Shown here piece after piece: positions 9,374-17,092 of a stretch of DNA of 64,000 nt. Location of the stretch: assembly GCF_019219025.1 (NCBI RefSeq), contig NZ_JAHUWN010000009.1:124001-188000 (forward strand), given 5' to 3'. The position numbers were made by a program, and so were the translations under genes. Every line of letters begins with the position of its first letter. Within the stretch, counting starts at the first letter, position 1. Source of the DNA: Bacillus sp. sid0103. Its GTDB lineage: Bacteria > Bacillota > Bacilli > Bacillales_B > DSM-18226. The notes under the pieces are model-generated. The model ran no database searches and was not told where the DNA came from. It saw only the letters and a list, made by a program, of their open reading frames with translations.

Positions 9374-9532
9374 GTTGATTTGCGCTCCAGGCACTAGCGG
9401 TTCGCGAGCGGTCAGAGTGTCTCCCCAGCCCCGAATTCCTGCAGGACATTGAAAAAGCATCGTCGAGTCAACACCGCACGAAGGAAATGCGATAGCATTT
9501 TCGAGGATCTCGCGCCTTCGGCTCCAATCAAC
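9374..9532. repeat. MITE-like palindromic element with GTTGATT ends
   Basis: About 159 bp bounded by GTTGATT and AATCAAC. The inner ends (GCGCTCC / GGCTCC) extend the inverted repeat imperfectly. It is markedly GC-richer than its flanks and has no ORF with a ribosome binding site. GTTGATTGGAGC-ended elements of this kind recur in Bacillus genomes. It occupies most of the 9335-9678 gap between rph and gerM. Confidence 0.65.
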
Positions 9533-9607
9533 GTAGCTAAAATAACAACAATAACCTTTAACACAGCCATATTTTTAAATTGGTATATCATGTGCTTTAA
9601 ATACCAA

Positions 9608-9647
9608 ATAAAGAAGAGGCGGCATTCAAGCCAACCTCTTTCATTTT
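9608..9647 (-). terminator. Terminator after gerM
   Basis: Stem AAAGAGGttGGC / GCCgcCTCTTT on the minus strand, 32 bp past the gerM stop. Confidence 0.65.
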
Positions 9648-9678
9648 CATTATATAGTATAACAAATATATATTTTTT

Positions 9679-10737
9679 TTAAAAACTACCTGTGTTTACT
9701 TTTTCTGGTCGAGTTACGGGTTCAGTTAATTTTTTCCCATTATCATTTTTAATATCTGCTTTGCCGTTAACTTCAACAGCTACTTTTTCAACGCCCTCTT
9801 GTTCCGTTAGAGAAAGGACAAGTGTATCTAATAAATGCTGGGAGATTTCCTTATCTTCAAAGCTGCCAAAAACATTTTCATTAAAATTCAAGGTGACTTT
9901 TCCATCCTCATATTTTGGTGCTTCAAGGAGTTTCACATCTGACATAAATTCAGATACAAGTGTTGATTTTTCACTAGGTCCTTTAATTAATTCATTAACG
10001 ACTGCTACATAATTATCTTTTTCATTGTTATTTACCCGGCGCGTAACAGGCACATAATAATAGGAACCTTCTTCACCGCCGATATAATACACAGTCACAG
10101 GTTTGGTATTGGTAATATCATTTACATCCGTTGTATCAATGTTGATACCGGTTGCTCTGGAGAGATTTTCGCTAATAGGTGTGCCGTTCACAGGCATTTC
10201 AGTCAAATCATGACCATTCATTTTAAGCTTCACTGTTTTAATATTATCAAACTGAGTCAGCGTCCAAGTGACGGATTGGAGAATTTTCATCTCATCTTCA
10301 GCTTGGTAATTTTTAAACTCTTTCGAAAAATTAACCGTAGCAACACCATCTTTATCAATATTCACAGAAAGTTCCGTGTCCTCCGGGAGAACTGCGCGAA
10401 AATCATTTGGGAGTTTATCTGTAACTGGGCCGTTTGTTACTAAATATTCAAGCGCCTGTTTAGCGACTGAATTAGTTTTTGGAAGATCCAATGTTTGTGG
10501 AACGACATAACCGTCTTTATCGACCAAATAGAGCTCCGTTTTGACGGTGTTTGCATTTGCCTCCTTACCAGATTCCTTCTTTGTCGTTTCCTTACTTGTT
10601 TTATCTTCCTTAATCGTCACACTCTTTGGCGGATCAATTTTCTTCTCTGTTTCGGACCCTAATAATCCACATCCTGACAGTAGAACTGTTGATGTAAGCA
10701 CAGTCGACATAAGGATCTTCGCCTTATTTGTAGACAT
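9679..10737 (-). CDS. gerM: Spore germination lipoprotein GerM
   Basis: 352 aa. A lipoprotein signal peptide ends in the lipobox LLSGC near residue 23, followed by a Lys/Glu/Thr-rich linker. Two GerMN domains follow (about residues 80-190 and 220-330), each around VKTELYLVDKDGYVVP- and KPVTVYYIGGEEGSYYYVP-type strands. GerM is a sporulation lipoprotein of the GerA-independent SpoIIIAG/SpoIIQ basal channel region in B. subtilis. I chose the ATG at 10737 because it gives a proper signal peptide and follows GGGGGG at 8 nt. The longer frame has no ribosome binding site. Confidence 0.9.
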   Translation of the reverse strand: MSTNKAKILMSTVLTSTVLLSGCGLLGSETEKKIDPPKSVTIKEDKTSKETTKKESGKEANANTVKTELYLVDKDGYVVPQTLDLPKTNSVAKQALEYLVTNGPVTDKLPNDFRAVLPEDTELSVNIDKDGVATVNFSKEFKNYQAEDEMKILQSVTWTLTQFDNIKTVKLKMNGHDLTEMPVNGTPISENLSRATGINIDTTDVNDITNTKPVTVYYIGGEEGSYYYVPVTRRVNNNEKDNYVAVVNELIKGPSEKSTLVSEFMSDVKLLEAPKYEDGKVTLNFNENVFGSFEDKEISQHLLDTLVLSLTEQEGVEKVAVEVNGKADIKNDNGKKLTEPVTRPEKVNTGSF

Positions 10738-10852
10738 AATTATTTCCCCCCTAAGACAGTTTGTACTAACATATATACGAGCCTTCCGATAAATTAGACC
10801 GACTTCCACAAAAAAATAGAACAAAATTTTAAAAATAATAGAAACAGAAAAA

Positions 10853-10902
10853 GGTGTCAGGCACCGCTCGTGGACAAATGTCCACGAGTGGTGCCTGACA
10901 CC
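10853..10902. repeat. 50-bp hairpin with GGTGTCAGGCACC arms
   Basis: GGTGTCAGGCACC at 10853 and GGTGCCTGACACC at 10890 form the base. CTCGTGGACA / TGTCCACGAG extend the stem to 24 bp around a 2-nt loop. It lies between murI and gerM. The same 13-mer recurs at 20420, 41785, and inside rdgB and pheT. Confidence 0.9.
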
Positions 10903-10913
10903 CTCATTTTTCC

Positions 10914-10946
10914 AAAAAAACGAGCCTCATCTAGAGAGTGCTCGAA
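10914..10946 (-). terminator. Terminator after murI
   Basis: CGAGCACTCTCTAG / ATGAGGCTCG imperfect stem followed by TTTTTTT on the minus strand, immediately past the murI stop. Confidence 0.75.
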
Positions 10947-11741
10947 TTATAGCTTTAGTTTTTTGACTTCGTTAAGTGGAGATTCCAGCCACTGAGAGGC
11001 GATTTTTGTAAAGATTCGCCTTGAGCCAGTTGTGTAAAATTCGTGTTCTGGTTCTTCCTCACATGTTTCTAATAGCCCATTATACTGGAGGATTGCACTA
11101 ATTTCCCGAGCGGTTTCGTCACCCGAACTAATAACGCTGACTGACTCACCCATCACTTGCTTAATTACTGGCTCTAAGAGCGGATAATGGGTACACCCTA
11201 AAATAAGCGTATCCAAATTCTGATTTAGCATCGGCTTTAAGGCTTCGTCGACAATTTTTTCTGCTATCGGACCATTAAATTCGTTACTTTCTACAAGCGG
11301 AACAAACTTCGGACAAGCATGTGCTTTCACAAAAAGCCGACTATTTAACGATTTTAATGCTCTTTCATAAGCCCCGCTTTTTACGGTACCCTCTGTGCCA
11401 ATAATTCCAACACGATAGTTCTTTGTCTTCTTGATTGCCGCACGAGCTCCGGGATTAATTACTCCTAACACTGGTATGGATAATTCATTTCGAATCTCGT
11501 CCAAGGCAGCAGCTGTTGCCGTATTACAGGCAATCACGAGCATTTTAATTTTTTGATCTAATAAAAATGAGGTCATCTCCCAAGTGAATCTCTTGACTTC
11601 CTTTGTTGTTCTCGGACCATATGGGCAGCGAGCAGTATCACCCACATAGATTATTTTCTCATTTGGAAGCTGGCGCATCACCTCTTTGGCAACTGTTAGT
11701 CCGCCAACCCCAGAATCTATTACACCAATTGCTTGTTTCAA
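10947..11741 (-). CDS. murI: Glutamate racemase
   Basis: 264 aa, usual length. It has the substrate-binding IDSGVGG motif near residue 8, catalytic Cys in [11 protein letters not shown] (about 72) and the partner Cys in LGCTHYPLL. It converts L-Glu to D-Glu for peptidoglycan synthesis (RacE in B. subtilis). The start is TTG at 11741 with AGAGGCG upstream. It follows ysmB by 15 nt and is probably cotranscribed with it, as in B. subtilis. Confidence 0.95.
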   Translation of the reverse strand: MKQAIGVIDSGVGGLTVAKEVMRQLPNEKIIYVGDTARCPYGPRTTKEVKRFTWEMTSFLLDQKIKMLVIACNTATAAALDEIRNELSIPVLGVINPGARAAIKKTKNYRVGIIGTEGTVKSGAYERALKSLNSRLFVKAHACPKFVPLVESNEFNGPIAEKIVDEALKPMLNQNLDTLILGCTHYPLLEPVIKQVMGESVSVISSGDETAREISAILQYNGLLETCEEEPEHEFYTTGSRRIFTKIASQWLESPLNEVKKLKL

Positions 11742-11756
11742 AACGTATCGCCTCTT

Positions 11757-12206
11757 TTAACGCATTTCCTTATGCAATTTCGTTAAGCTTTTTTGAAGAA
11801 GTTGAATTTCTTCAGGTGAGAAATCAACCAATACTTCTTCTAGATAAGCTTGCCGTTTTTTTATGACTTCATCAATGATTCTTTTGCCCTCTTCAAGTAA
11901 ATGGATTCTCACCACACGACGGTCGTTTGGATTTTTCACCCGCTCAACGAGCAGATTTTTTTCCATCCGATCAACAAGATCTGTGGTCGTACTGCATGCC
12001 AAGTACATTTTAGTAGAAAGTTCCCCGATTGTCATATCACCATCTTCAAAGAGCCATTGCAAAGCAATGAATTGTGGAGGAGTAATGGTATAAGTACTTA
12101 ACATTTCTCTTCCTTTTTGTTTAATGATTCCAGAAATGTAGCGTAAATCCTTCTCAATATTTGCAACAATGTCCCCATTTGCTCTTTGTAAATTTTCGAC
12201 ATTCAT
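11757..12206 (-). CDS. ysmB: MarR-family transcriptional regulator YsmB
   Basis: 149 aa winged-helix protein. The DNA-binding core shows TPPQFIALQWLFEDGDMTIGELS, a recognition helix with STTDLVDRMEKNLLVER, and the wing NPNDRRVVRIHLLEEGK, typical of MarR. No ligand can be inferred. The ATG at 12206 has AGGAG 8 nt upstream; a GTG three codons earlier would be too close. It is the first gene of the pair with murI. Confidence 0.8.
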   Translation of the reverse strand: MNVENLQRANGDIVANIEKDLRYISGIIKQKGREMLSTYTITPPQFIALQWLFEDGDMTIGELSTKMYLACSTTTDLVDRMEKNLLVERVKNPNDRRVVRIHLLEEGKRIIDEVIKKRQAYLEEVLVDFSPEEIQLLQKSLTKLHKEMR

Positions 12207-12417
12207 CTCATACACTCCTATAAAAAAACTTCTCTACTTCAAAAAACGATATCTATTTTAAAAGTAAGTTCAGTGTTTTCGGACTTCATGCTTCTACTTA
12301 TTTTCTACTTTTTTCGCCAAAAATTCAAGTTGAAACTATTAGAAAAATACTATAATATCACTCTTTGGAGATAATAATCAAAGGAAATTTCAATAAAAAA
12401 CCAAAGGTGAGAAAAGA

Positions 12418-12720
12418 ATGGAAATTGTGATCAGCACGTCTGCACTAAAATGGTTTAAAGAAGAGGTCGAATTAAAAAAAGGGGATAAAGTGAAGTTTTA
12501 TCCGAAGGTATATGGAAACAGCCCTGTCCAAGAAGGGTTTTCGCTCGGTTTCACTGTAGACAATCATCCTATCGATATAATTGTGAAAACCGAAGCTGAA
12601 GGCTTGTTATTTTATATTGAAGAAAGGGATTTGTGGTTCTTCAATGAACATGATTTACATGTCGACTACAACGAAAAAAGGGACGAAGTTGAATATCGTT
12701 ATACCAAGTCGAAGGAATAA
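12418..12720 (+). CDS. HesB/YneR-like small protein
   Basis: 100 aa. It resembles the HesB/IscA-like fold family in its YneR branch: strands VISTSALKWFKEE, KVKFYPKVYG, EGFSLGFTVDN and LLFYIEERDLWFF. The conserved cysteines of true IscA/SufA proteins are absent, so it is unlikely to carry an Fe-S cluster. The ATG at 12418 has an AAAGGTGAG site. It is a single-gene unit on the + strand, divergent from ysmB, and ends at a bidirectional terminator. The name YneR-like is by resemblance only. Confidence 0.7.
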   Translation: MEIVISTSALKWFKEEVELKKGDKVKFYPKVYGNSPVQEGFSLGFTVDNHPIDIIVKTEAEGLLFYIEERDLWFFNEHDLHVDYNEKRDEVEYRYTKSKE

Positions 12721-12726
12721 TCGGTA

Positions 12727-12764
12727 AAAAATAGGAAGGGTGATGGTCAGCCTTCCTATTTAGT
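12727..12764. terminator. Bidirectional terminator
   Basis: Stem AAATAGGAAGG / CCTTCCTATTT. It separates the convergent HesB-like gene and the histidine kinase. Confidence 0.75.
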
Positions 12765-12830
12765 CCTTCTCAAATTTCCTGCCTATCTTACATATCATCA
12801 TTAAATAAGCCCTTATTCCTCGTTTGTTTG

Positions 12831-13907
12831 TTAATCGATCGGCAATATTACTTCAATAAGCGTTCCTTTGTCATCGCTCCAAAAATGAACCGTCCCACGG
12901 TGATTTTGAACAATTTGTTTAGAATTCATAATCCCTAATCCTGTTCCATTTTCTTTTGTTGTAAAAAATGGTTCTCCAATCCGCTTTAACACATGTCTTG
13001 GCATGCCGCAGCCTGTGTCCTTAAATAACATCTTCACATGATGACTACCATGTTGTTTGATGTCTATCATAATTTTCCCGCCATTCGGCATCGCTTCAAT
13101 TGAATTTTTTAAGAAATTAATGACGACTTGTTTTAGTTGATTTTTATCACAGTTAATAATTATATTTCCACAATCGCTCATAAATTTAATGTGAACATTT
13201 TTCATAATGGCCTGGGTATCAATCAGCGTCTTCACATCTTCGATTAAATTTCGGAGAAGGACAGGTTCAAATTTTAAATCCTGAGGTTTTGCTAATACCA
13301 ATAATTCGCTGAGGATGAGATCAATCCGATTGATTTCAGATTGGATAATATCAAAATAAGTTTTATGATCATTCACTTTTGTTTCGATCAGTTGAAGAAA
13401 CCCTTTAATCGCCGTGAGCGGATTACGAACTTCATGGGCAATCCCAGCTGCCAATTGTCCTGCAACATTTAATTTCTCGGAGTTTAACAATAGTTCAAGT
13501 GTCTTCTTTCTTTGGGTTATATCCCTGATGATGATGTGCCGTGCCGGTTTATTTTGAAAAATCGTCGGAATCCCTTTTACTTCCGCCTCAAAAGTGGTTC
13601 CATCCAACCGGAGCAGTTTATATTCAAGAAAATCGGTGGCTTCGCCTCCTGTAACCATTTCCACCCTGCTCTTTATAAACCGATGATAATCAGGGTGAAC
13701 GATTTCACTTACTTTCTTTTGGTAAAGTTCCTCTTTTTTTGATGCGCCAAATAATCTTGTACCGGTTGCATTTATAAATAATATGTCATCTTCACTGGCA
13801 ATAATCACGTTATCAGGAGAATTTTCAACTAAATCGCGATACGATTCCTCACGTTTTTCTATTTCTTCTTGGATTGTTTTTTTATCATTTTTTGTCGAAC
13901 TATTCAT
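12831..13907 (-). CDS. PAS-domain sensor histidine kinase (orphan, sporulation-kinase type)
   Basis: 358 aa, no membrane segments. One PAS domain (about 20-130, ENSPDNVIIASEDDILFINATG) is followed by HisKA with the phosphoacceptor H-box GIAHEVRNPLTAIKGF (about His156). The HATPase domain has the N box NFLKNSIEAM, G1 DTGCGM, F box PFFTTKENGTGLG and no receiver domain. The H-box closely resembles that of Kin-type kinases that phosphorylate Spo0F in Bacillus. No response regulator is adjacent. I infer input to the sporulation phosphorelay but the sequence does not prove it. The start at 13907 has only a weak site. Confidence 0.8.
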   Translation of the reverse strand: MNSSTKNDKKTIQEEIEKREESYRDLVENSPDNVIIASEDDILFINATGTRLFGASKKEELYQKKVSEIVHPDYHRFIKSRVEMVTGGEATDFLEYKLLRLDGTTFEAEVKGIPTIFQNKPARHIIIRDITQRKKTLELLLNSEKLNVAGQLAAGIAHEVRNPLTAIKGFLQLIETKVNDHKTYFDIIQSEINRIDLILSELLVLAKPQDLKFEPVLLRNLIEDVKTLIDTQAIMKNVHIKFMSDCGNIIINCDKNQLKQVVINFLKNSIEAMPNGGKIMIDIKQHGSHHVKMLFKDTGCGMPRHVLKRIGEPFFTTKENGTGLGIMNSKQIVQNHRGTVHFWSDDKGTLIEVILPID

Positions 13908-13932
13908 CTCTATTTATCTATTCCTTCCCCAT

Positions 13933-13973
13933 AAAATAAAAAGCCAAGATAGGAGTCATCCCATCTTGGCTTA
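13933..13973 (-). terminator. Terminator after MpsC-like gene
   Basis: Stem AAGCCAAGATGGGATG / ATAGGAGT... closing AAGCCAAGAT with ATCTTGGCTT, followed by TTTATTTT on the minus strand. Confidence 0.75.
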
Positions 13974-14012
13974 TGTCTAGCTCAATCGCAATTGTCTAGC
14001 TCATTTCCGCCT

Positions 14013-14744
14013 TTATGCTTTTGGTGATAAAATCAGTACGATTACACTTTTATCGCGGTTAAAATCCCAATCCACAAAAATATCATTCACTTTTGTTTGG
14101 AGGATAGATTCAAAATTACCGCTGCCATGTAATAATCGTTTTTCAAGATTGCGTTTCGCAAGCCTTAATGCTTCAAAATTTCCTAAACGAATTAATTCTT
14201 TTTCAATTGGAACAAGAATCCCATTTCGAACCACCACCAGCGTCCGTTCATTTAATAGGTAGGAAACGACGTCTTCTGGCGCTTTTTCCGCTTGTAGGCT
14301 AATTCTATTTATTTCTTGGTGAAGAGAATCTTGACCAGGGTAATGATATTGTTTTTCATATTGAGGGTCGCTTTCACTCGAGGTAGAGCCTATACAAACA
14401 AATATCCCACTTTTATTGTGTAATCCCCAATCATAATAAAATTCACTTACATCCATATCAGTCAGAATTTTAATATAAGCTTTAAATTCAGGGATTAATG
14501 TTTGCATCAACAAATCTCTTGTGGTTTGTACCATTGTTTCTTGTTGCTGCCCTAACAAAACACTCTCAGAAGGCGAAATAAAGTTACGTAAATAAACAGT
14601 CATTACTGAATGATTATAGGAAACAAAAACAGATTCGGGACCTTTTCCGAAATTTTCACGAAGAGTCCTTCCAATAAAACCTGCTAGCTCCGTTTGCACT
14701 TGTTTATTTTCCAAGTAAAACATCCTTTTATGAGATAAAAGCAT
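14013..14744 (-). CDS. Tandem MpsC/DUF2294-family protein
   Basis: 243 aa, soluble. Two copies of the DUF2294 (MpsC-type) domain follow each other. The first (about 16-125) contains the signature GKGPESVFVSYN, VYLRNFISPSESVLL, and a C-terminal FVCIG strand. The second (about 145-240) is degenerate: APEDVVSYLLNERTLVVVRN, VPIEKELI and VIVLILSP. Single-domain members accompany the MpsAB bicarbonate uptake system; no mpsA or mpsB is present here. The start at 14744 has a distant AGGA. An ATG at 14723 is an alternative. The function is unknown. Confidence 0.7.
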   Translation of the reverse strand: MLLSHKRMFYLENKQVQTELAGFIGRTLRENFGKGPESVFVSYNHSVMTVYLRNFISPSESVLLGQQQETMVQTTRDLLMQTLIPEFKAYIKILTDMDVSEFYYDWGLHNKSGIFVCIGSTSSESDPQYEKQYHYPGQDSLHQEINRISLQAEKAPEDVVSYLLNERTLVVVRNGILVPIEKELIRLGNFEALRLAKRNLEKRLLHGSGNFESILQTKVNDIFVDWDFNRDKSVIVLILSPKA

Positions 14745-14956
14745 TATTTCTTTTATCCTAAATTTATTTTAAATGTCTATAACTAGATTATCAATTTATT
14801 TCTGTGGATTTATTCGCAAATATTGTGAAATATTTACAACAAAATACATTTCGATTAGGTTTTTTCACTTTAAGGCCGAATAAAATTAGTTTGCAGATTA
14901 ACAATAATGCTAGTGTTACTTTTTAACACTAAAACTTCAATGTGGAGGGGTATACT

Positions 14957-15076
14957 TTGAATATATTTTACAGCTTAGTCTCAACCTTATTCATTTTGGG
15001 TTTTAGAGCGGCATTCTTATTTAGTCATACATCCTCTTGGTTAAAAAGGATGGTAAGAATACCTGCTTTCATTTAA
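14957..15076 (+). CDS. Putative 39-aa small membrane protein (unlisted sORF)
   Basis: A TTG at 14957 is preceded by GGAGGGG at 6-7 nt spacing and opens 39 codons ending TAA at 15076. The peptide starts MNIFYSLVSTLFILGFRAAF, one hydrophobic stretch, followed by a basic segment SWLKRMVRIPAF. A 7-bp inverted repeat (TAGTGTT / AACACTA) lies about 25-45 nt upstream. A strong terminator at 15117-15155 follows, so a short monocistronic transcript is plausible. I do not recognise a family. The 14745-15207 interval contains nothing else supportable. Confidence 0.5.
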   Translation: MNIFYSLVSTLFILGFRAAFLFSHTSSWLKRMVRIPAFI

Positions 15077-15116
15077 GCAGAGAAATATTTCCAAGTATTA
15101 ATCATCCGCATTGTCA

Positions 15117-15155
15117 TCAAAAAAGGTAAGCATTTCGCATGCTTACCTTTTTTAT
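15117..15155. terminator. Bidirectional terminator
   Basis: Stem AAAAAAGGTAAGCA / TGCTTACCTTTTTT with a TTTCGCA-type loop, between the 39-aa ORF (+) and gerE (-). Confidence 0.85.
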
Positions 15156-15207
15156 GACGATCTATTAATAATGAAACCGGCCTCCTAAAAAAGGATGCCG
15201 GTCTGTG

Positions 15208-15432
15208 TTAAAGTTCTAGCTCTCCCATTCGAAGGAGCTCTACAACTGCTTGAGAACGCCCCTTTACACCAAGCTTTTGCATGGCATTTGAAATGTGATT
15301 CCGAACCGTTTTTTCGCTTATAAATAATTCACCAGCGATTTCTTTTGTTGTTTTGTCTTGTACTAATAACTCGAATACTTCTCTTTCTCGTTTGGTGAGT
15401 AACGGCTTATGATTATAAACATTCTCCTTCAA
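15208..15432 (-). CDS. gerE: Spore coat gene regulator GerE
   Basis: 74 aa LuxR-type helix-turn-helix protein, nearly identical to B. subtilis GerE ([40 protein letters not shown]). It is the last mother-cell regulator, activating and repressing coat genes together with sigma-K. The start is TTG at 15432 with GGAGGG 9 nt upstream. A sigma-K-like -10 lies at 15496-15504. Its usual neighbour order is broken here by a sortase gene on one side and the 12.4-15.1 kb insert on the other. Confidence 0.97.
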   Translation of the reverse strand: MKENVYNHKPLLTKREREVFELLVQDKTTKEIAGELFISEKTVRNHISNAMQKLGVKGRSQAVVELLRMGELEL

Positions 15433-15495
15433 GTACTGTAACCCTCCTTGCCTTCGCCAGTTATGAACACGGGGTGGGTATATATTTAGTCAACA

Positions 15496-15504
15496 TATCT
15501 TATG
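15496..15504 (-). promoter_or_regulatory. Candidate sigma-K -10 element of gerE
   Basis: Minus-strand CATAAGATA fits CATANNNTA, with an AC dinucleotide about 14-17 nt upstream. gerE is sigma-K dependent in B. subtilis. Confidence 0.5.
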
Positions 15505-15552
15505 TGAACAATACTAATGTAGTGACTATATTTGCTTAGAGGAGATTGTTTT

Positions 15553-15592
15553 TTATGAAAAAAAAGCTCCTAATCATTAGGAACTTTTGGGT
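15553..15592 (-). terminator. Terminator overlapping sortase 3' end
   Basis: Stem AAGTTCCTAAT / ATTAGGAGCTT followed by TTTTTT on the minus strand. The upstream arm overlaps the last codons of the sortase gene. Confidence 0.7.
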
Positions 15593-16158
15593 GTTGCATA
15601 AATTATATATCGCTTTGGTGCATTCCCTACATAACGAAACGGATAACAGGTTGTCAAAATTAATTCCTCTTTCTCATGTTGGAGCGTAATAATGCTTGTA
15701 TCATCAGACTTCACAATCTTCGTATCAGTGATTTCATAAGTATAGGATCCATACGGCATTTCCATCTTAAGTGAATCACCAATCTTTAACTCACCTAATT
15801 TACGAAATACGGTGTCTCGATGCCCGGATAAAACAATTTGTCCTTGATCCCCAGGAAAATATGCCCCTTTATAATGACCGACCCCTTTTTCGAGGTCATC
15901 CGGATCGGTTCCTTCGACTATGGCTAGCTCTGCTTTGATTTTTGGAATGGCTAAGAGACCGACTGTATCCCCCATTTTAGGAGGCGGGCTGTTTACAACC
16001 CTTTTTTGAGGAGCTACTGCAGGCCGATCGGCAATCAGTTCCTTTGCTTCTTTGAGTGATGCATGCGTTTGCGTTTTCACATCGATAAATTGCCGTAGTC
16101 CTATCCCTACTAAAATTAGACCTGCAATAATAATTAACAGCGGAAATTTATTTTTCAC
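15577..16158 (-). CDS. Class D-type sortase
   Basis: 193 aa. It has one N-terminal membrane anchor (about 4-22), a linker with PPP, then a sortase beta-barrel. The catalytic set is His in LSGHRDTVF, Cys in LILTTCYPF and Arg in APKRYIIYA. Sortases cleave LPxTG-like sorting signals and attach proteins to the cell wall. Class D enzymes of Bacillus act in sporulation, so a location next to gerE is suggestive. I chose GTG at 16158 with AGGATGG 9 nt upstream; a longer frame adds 27 residues without a site. No sorting-signal substrate is encoded nearby. Confidence 0.85.
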   Translation of the reverse strand: MKNKFPLLIIIAGLILVGIGLRQFIDVKTQTHASLKEAKELIADRPAVAPQKRVVNSPPPKMGDTVGLLAIPKIKAELAIVEGTDPDDLEKGVGHYKGAYFPGDQGQIVLSGHRDTVFRKLGELKIGDSLKMEMPYGSYTYEITDTKIVKSDDTSIITLQHEKEELILTTCYPFRYVGNAPKRYIIYATPKSS

Positions 16159-16257
16159 CTCTATATACCATCCTTTTCTAACCGGCTGTACATCAATATG
16201 AGTATAACAAACCGCTGCTGAAAGAACCAATGCAATCATTCGCCCATAAACGACAAA

Positions 16258-16297
16258 AAAACCTTCTTTTCCACACTTGAAAAGAAGGTTTTTCTAT
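16258..16297. terminator. Terminator after sdhB (bidirectional)
   Basis: Stem AACCTTCTTTTC / GAAAAGAAGGTT with T-runs on both sides. Confidence 0.85.
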
Positions 16298-16325
16298 TGG
16301 ATTACGCTAAAAGAGTTCTGCCCTT

Positions 16326-17087
16326 TTAAGCGTGGTCACTACCAAAAAAGCTTCTGAAAGCTTGAATGGTAGTATCACGGTTCAATGCCGCAATGGAGGT
16401 AGTCAACGGAATACCTTTTGGACAAGATTGAACACAGTTTTGTGAATTACCACAGTTAGCAAGTCCACCATCACCCATAATCGCTTCAAGACGTTCTGCC
16501 TTATTCATCGCACCAGTTGGATGTGCATTGAAAAGACGAACTTGTGAAAGCGGCTGAGCCCCAATGAAGTTTGATTTACTGTTTACGTTTGGGCATGCCT
16601 CAAGACATACACCACATGTCATACATTTAGAAAGTTCATATGCCCATTGACGCTTTGTCTCTGGCATACGTGGACCAGGTCCTAAATCATAGGTACCATC
16701 GATAGGAATCCACGCTTTTACTTTCTTTAAGGCATCAAACATTCTACTTCTGTCAACCTGAAGATCACGTACCACTGGGAATGTCTTCATCGGTGCTAAA
16801 CGAATTGGCTGCTCCAATTGATCGATTAGTGCGGAACAAGATTGACGCGGCTTGCCGTTGATGACCATCGAACAAGCGCCACAAACTTCTTCTAAACAGT
16901 TCATATCCCATGTAATTGGGGTAGATGCTTGTCCTTTCGCATTGACAGGATTTTTACGGATTTCCATTAACGCCGAAATGACATTCATATTCGGACGATA
17001 AGGAACCTCAAATTCCTCCTCATAAGGAGCAGAATTTTCGCTATCTTGACGTGAAATAATAAATTTCACCATTTTAGTTTCAGACAT
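16326..17087 (-). CDS. sdhB: Succinate dehydrogenase iron-sulfur subunit
   Basis: 253 aa. The N-terminal 2Fe-2S ferredoxin domain has cysteines in CLEEVCGACSMV and RQSC. The C-terminal part holds 4Fe-4S and 3Fe-4S ligands CMTCGVCLEACP and CVQSCPKG. It passes electrons from SdhA flavin to the SdhC haem/menaquinone site at the membrane. It follows sdhA by 5 nt in sdhCAB and precedes a strong terminator. The ATG has GGGGAG upstream. Confidence 0.97.
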   Translation of the reverse strand: MSETKMVKFIISRQDSENSAPYEEEFEVPYRPNMNVISALMEIRKNPVNAKGQASTPITWDMNCLEEVCGACSMVINGKPRQSCSALIDQLEQPIRLAPMKTFPVVRDLQVDRSRMFDALKKVKAWIPIDGTYDLGPGPRMPETKRQWAYELSKCMTCGVCLEACPNVNSKSNFIGAQPLSQVRLFNAHPTGAMNKAERLEAIMGDGGLANCGNSQNCVQSCPKGIPLTTSIAALNRDTTIQAFRSFFGSDHA

Positions 17088-17092
17088 TTTTC

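Noticed and set aside
15555..15727. Plus-strand frame starting ATGAAAAAAAAGCTCC after GAGGAG
   Set aside because: It overlaps the sortase terminator and the sortase coding region in antisense; the peptide resembles nothing and the apparent start is in the terminator stem.
12418..16158. The 12.4-16.2 kb block considered as a prophage or integrative island
   Set aside because: No integrase, transposase, attachment repeats or phage genes are visible, and gerE inside it is a core gene.
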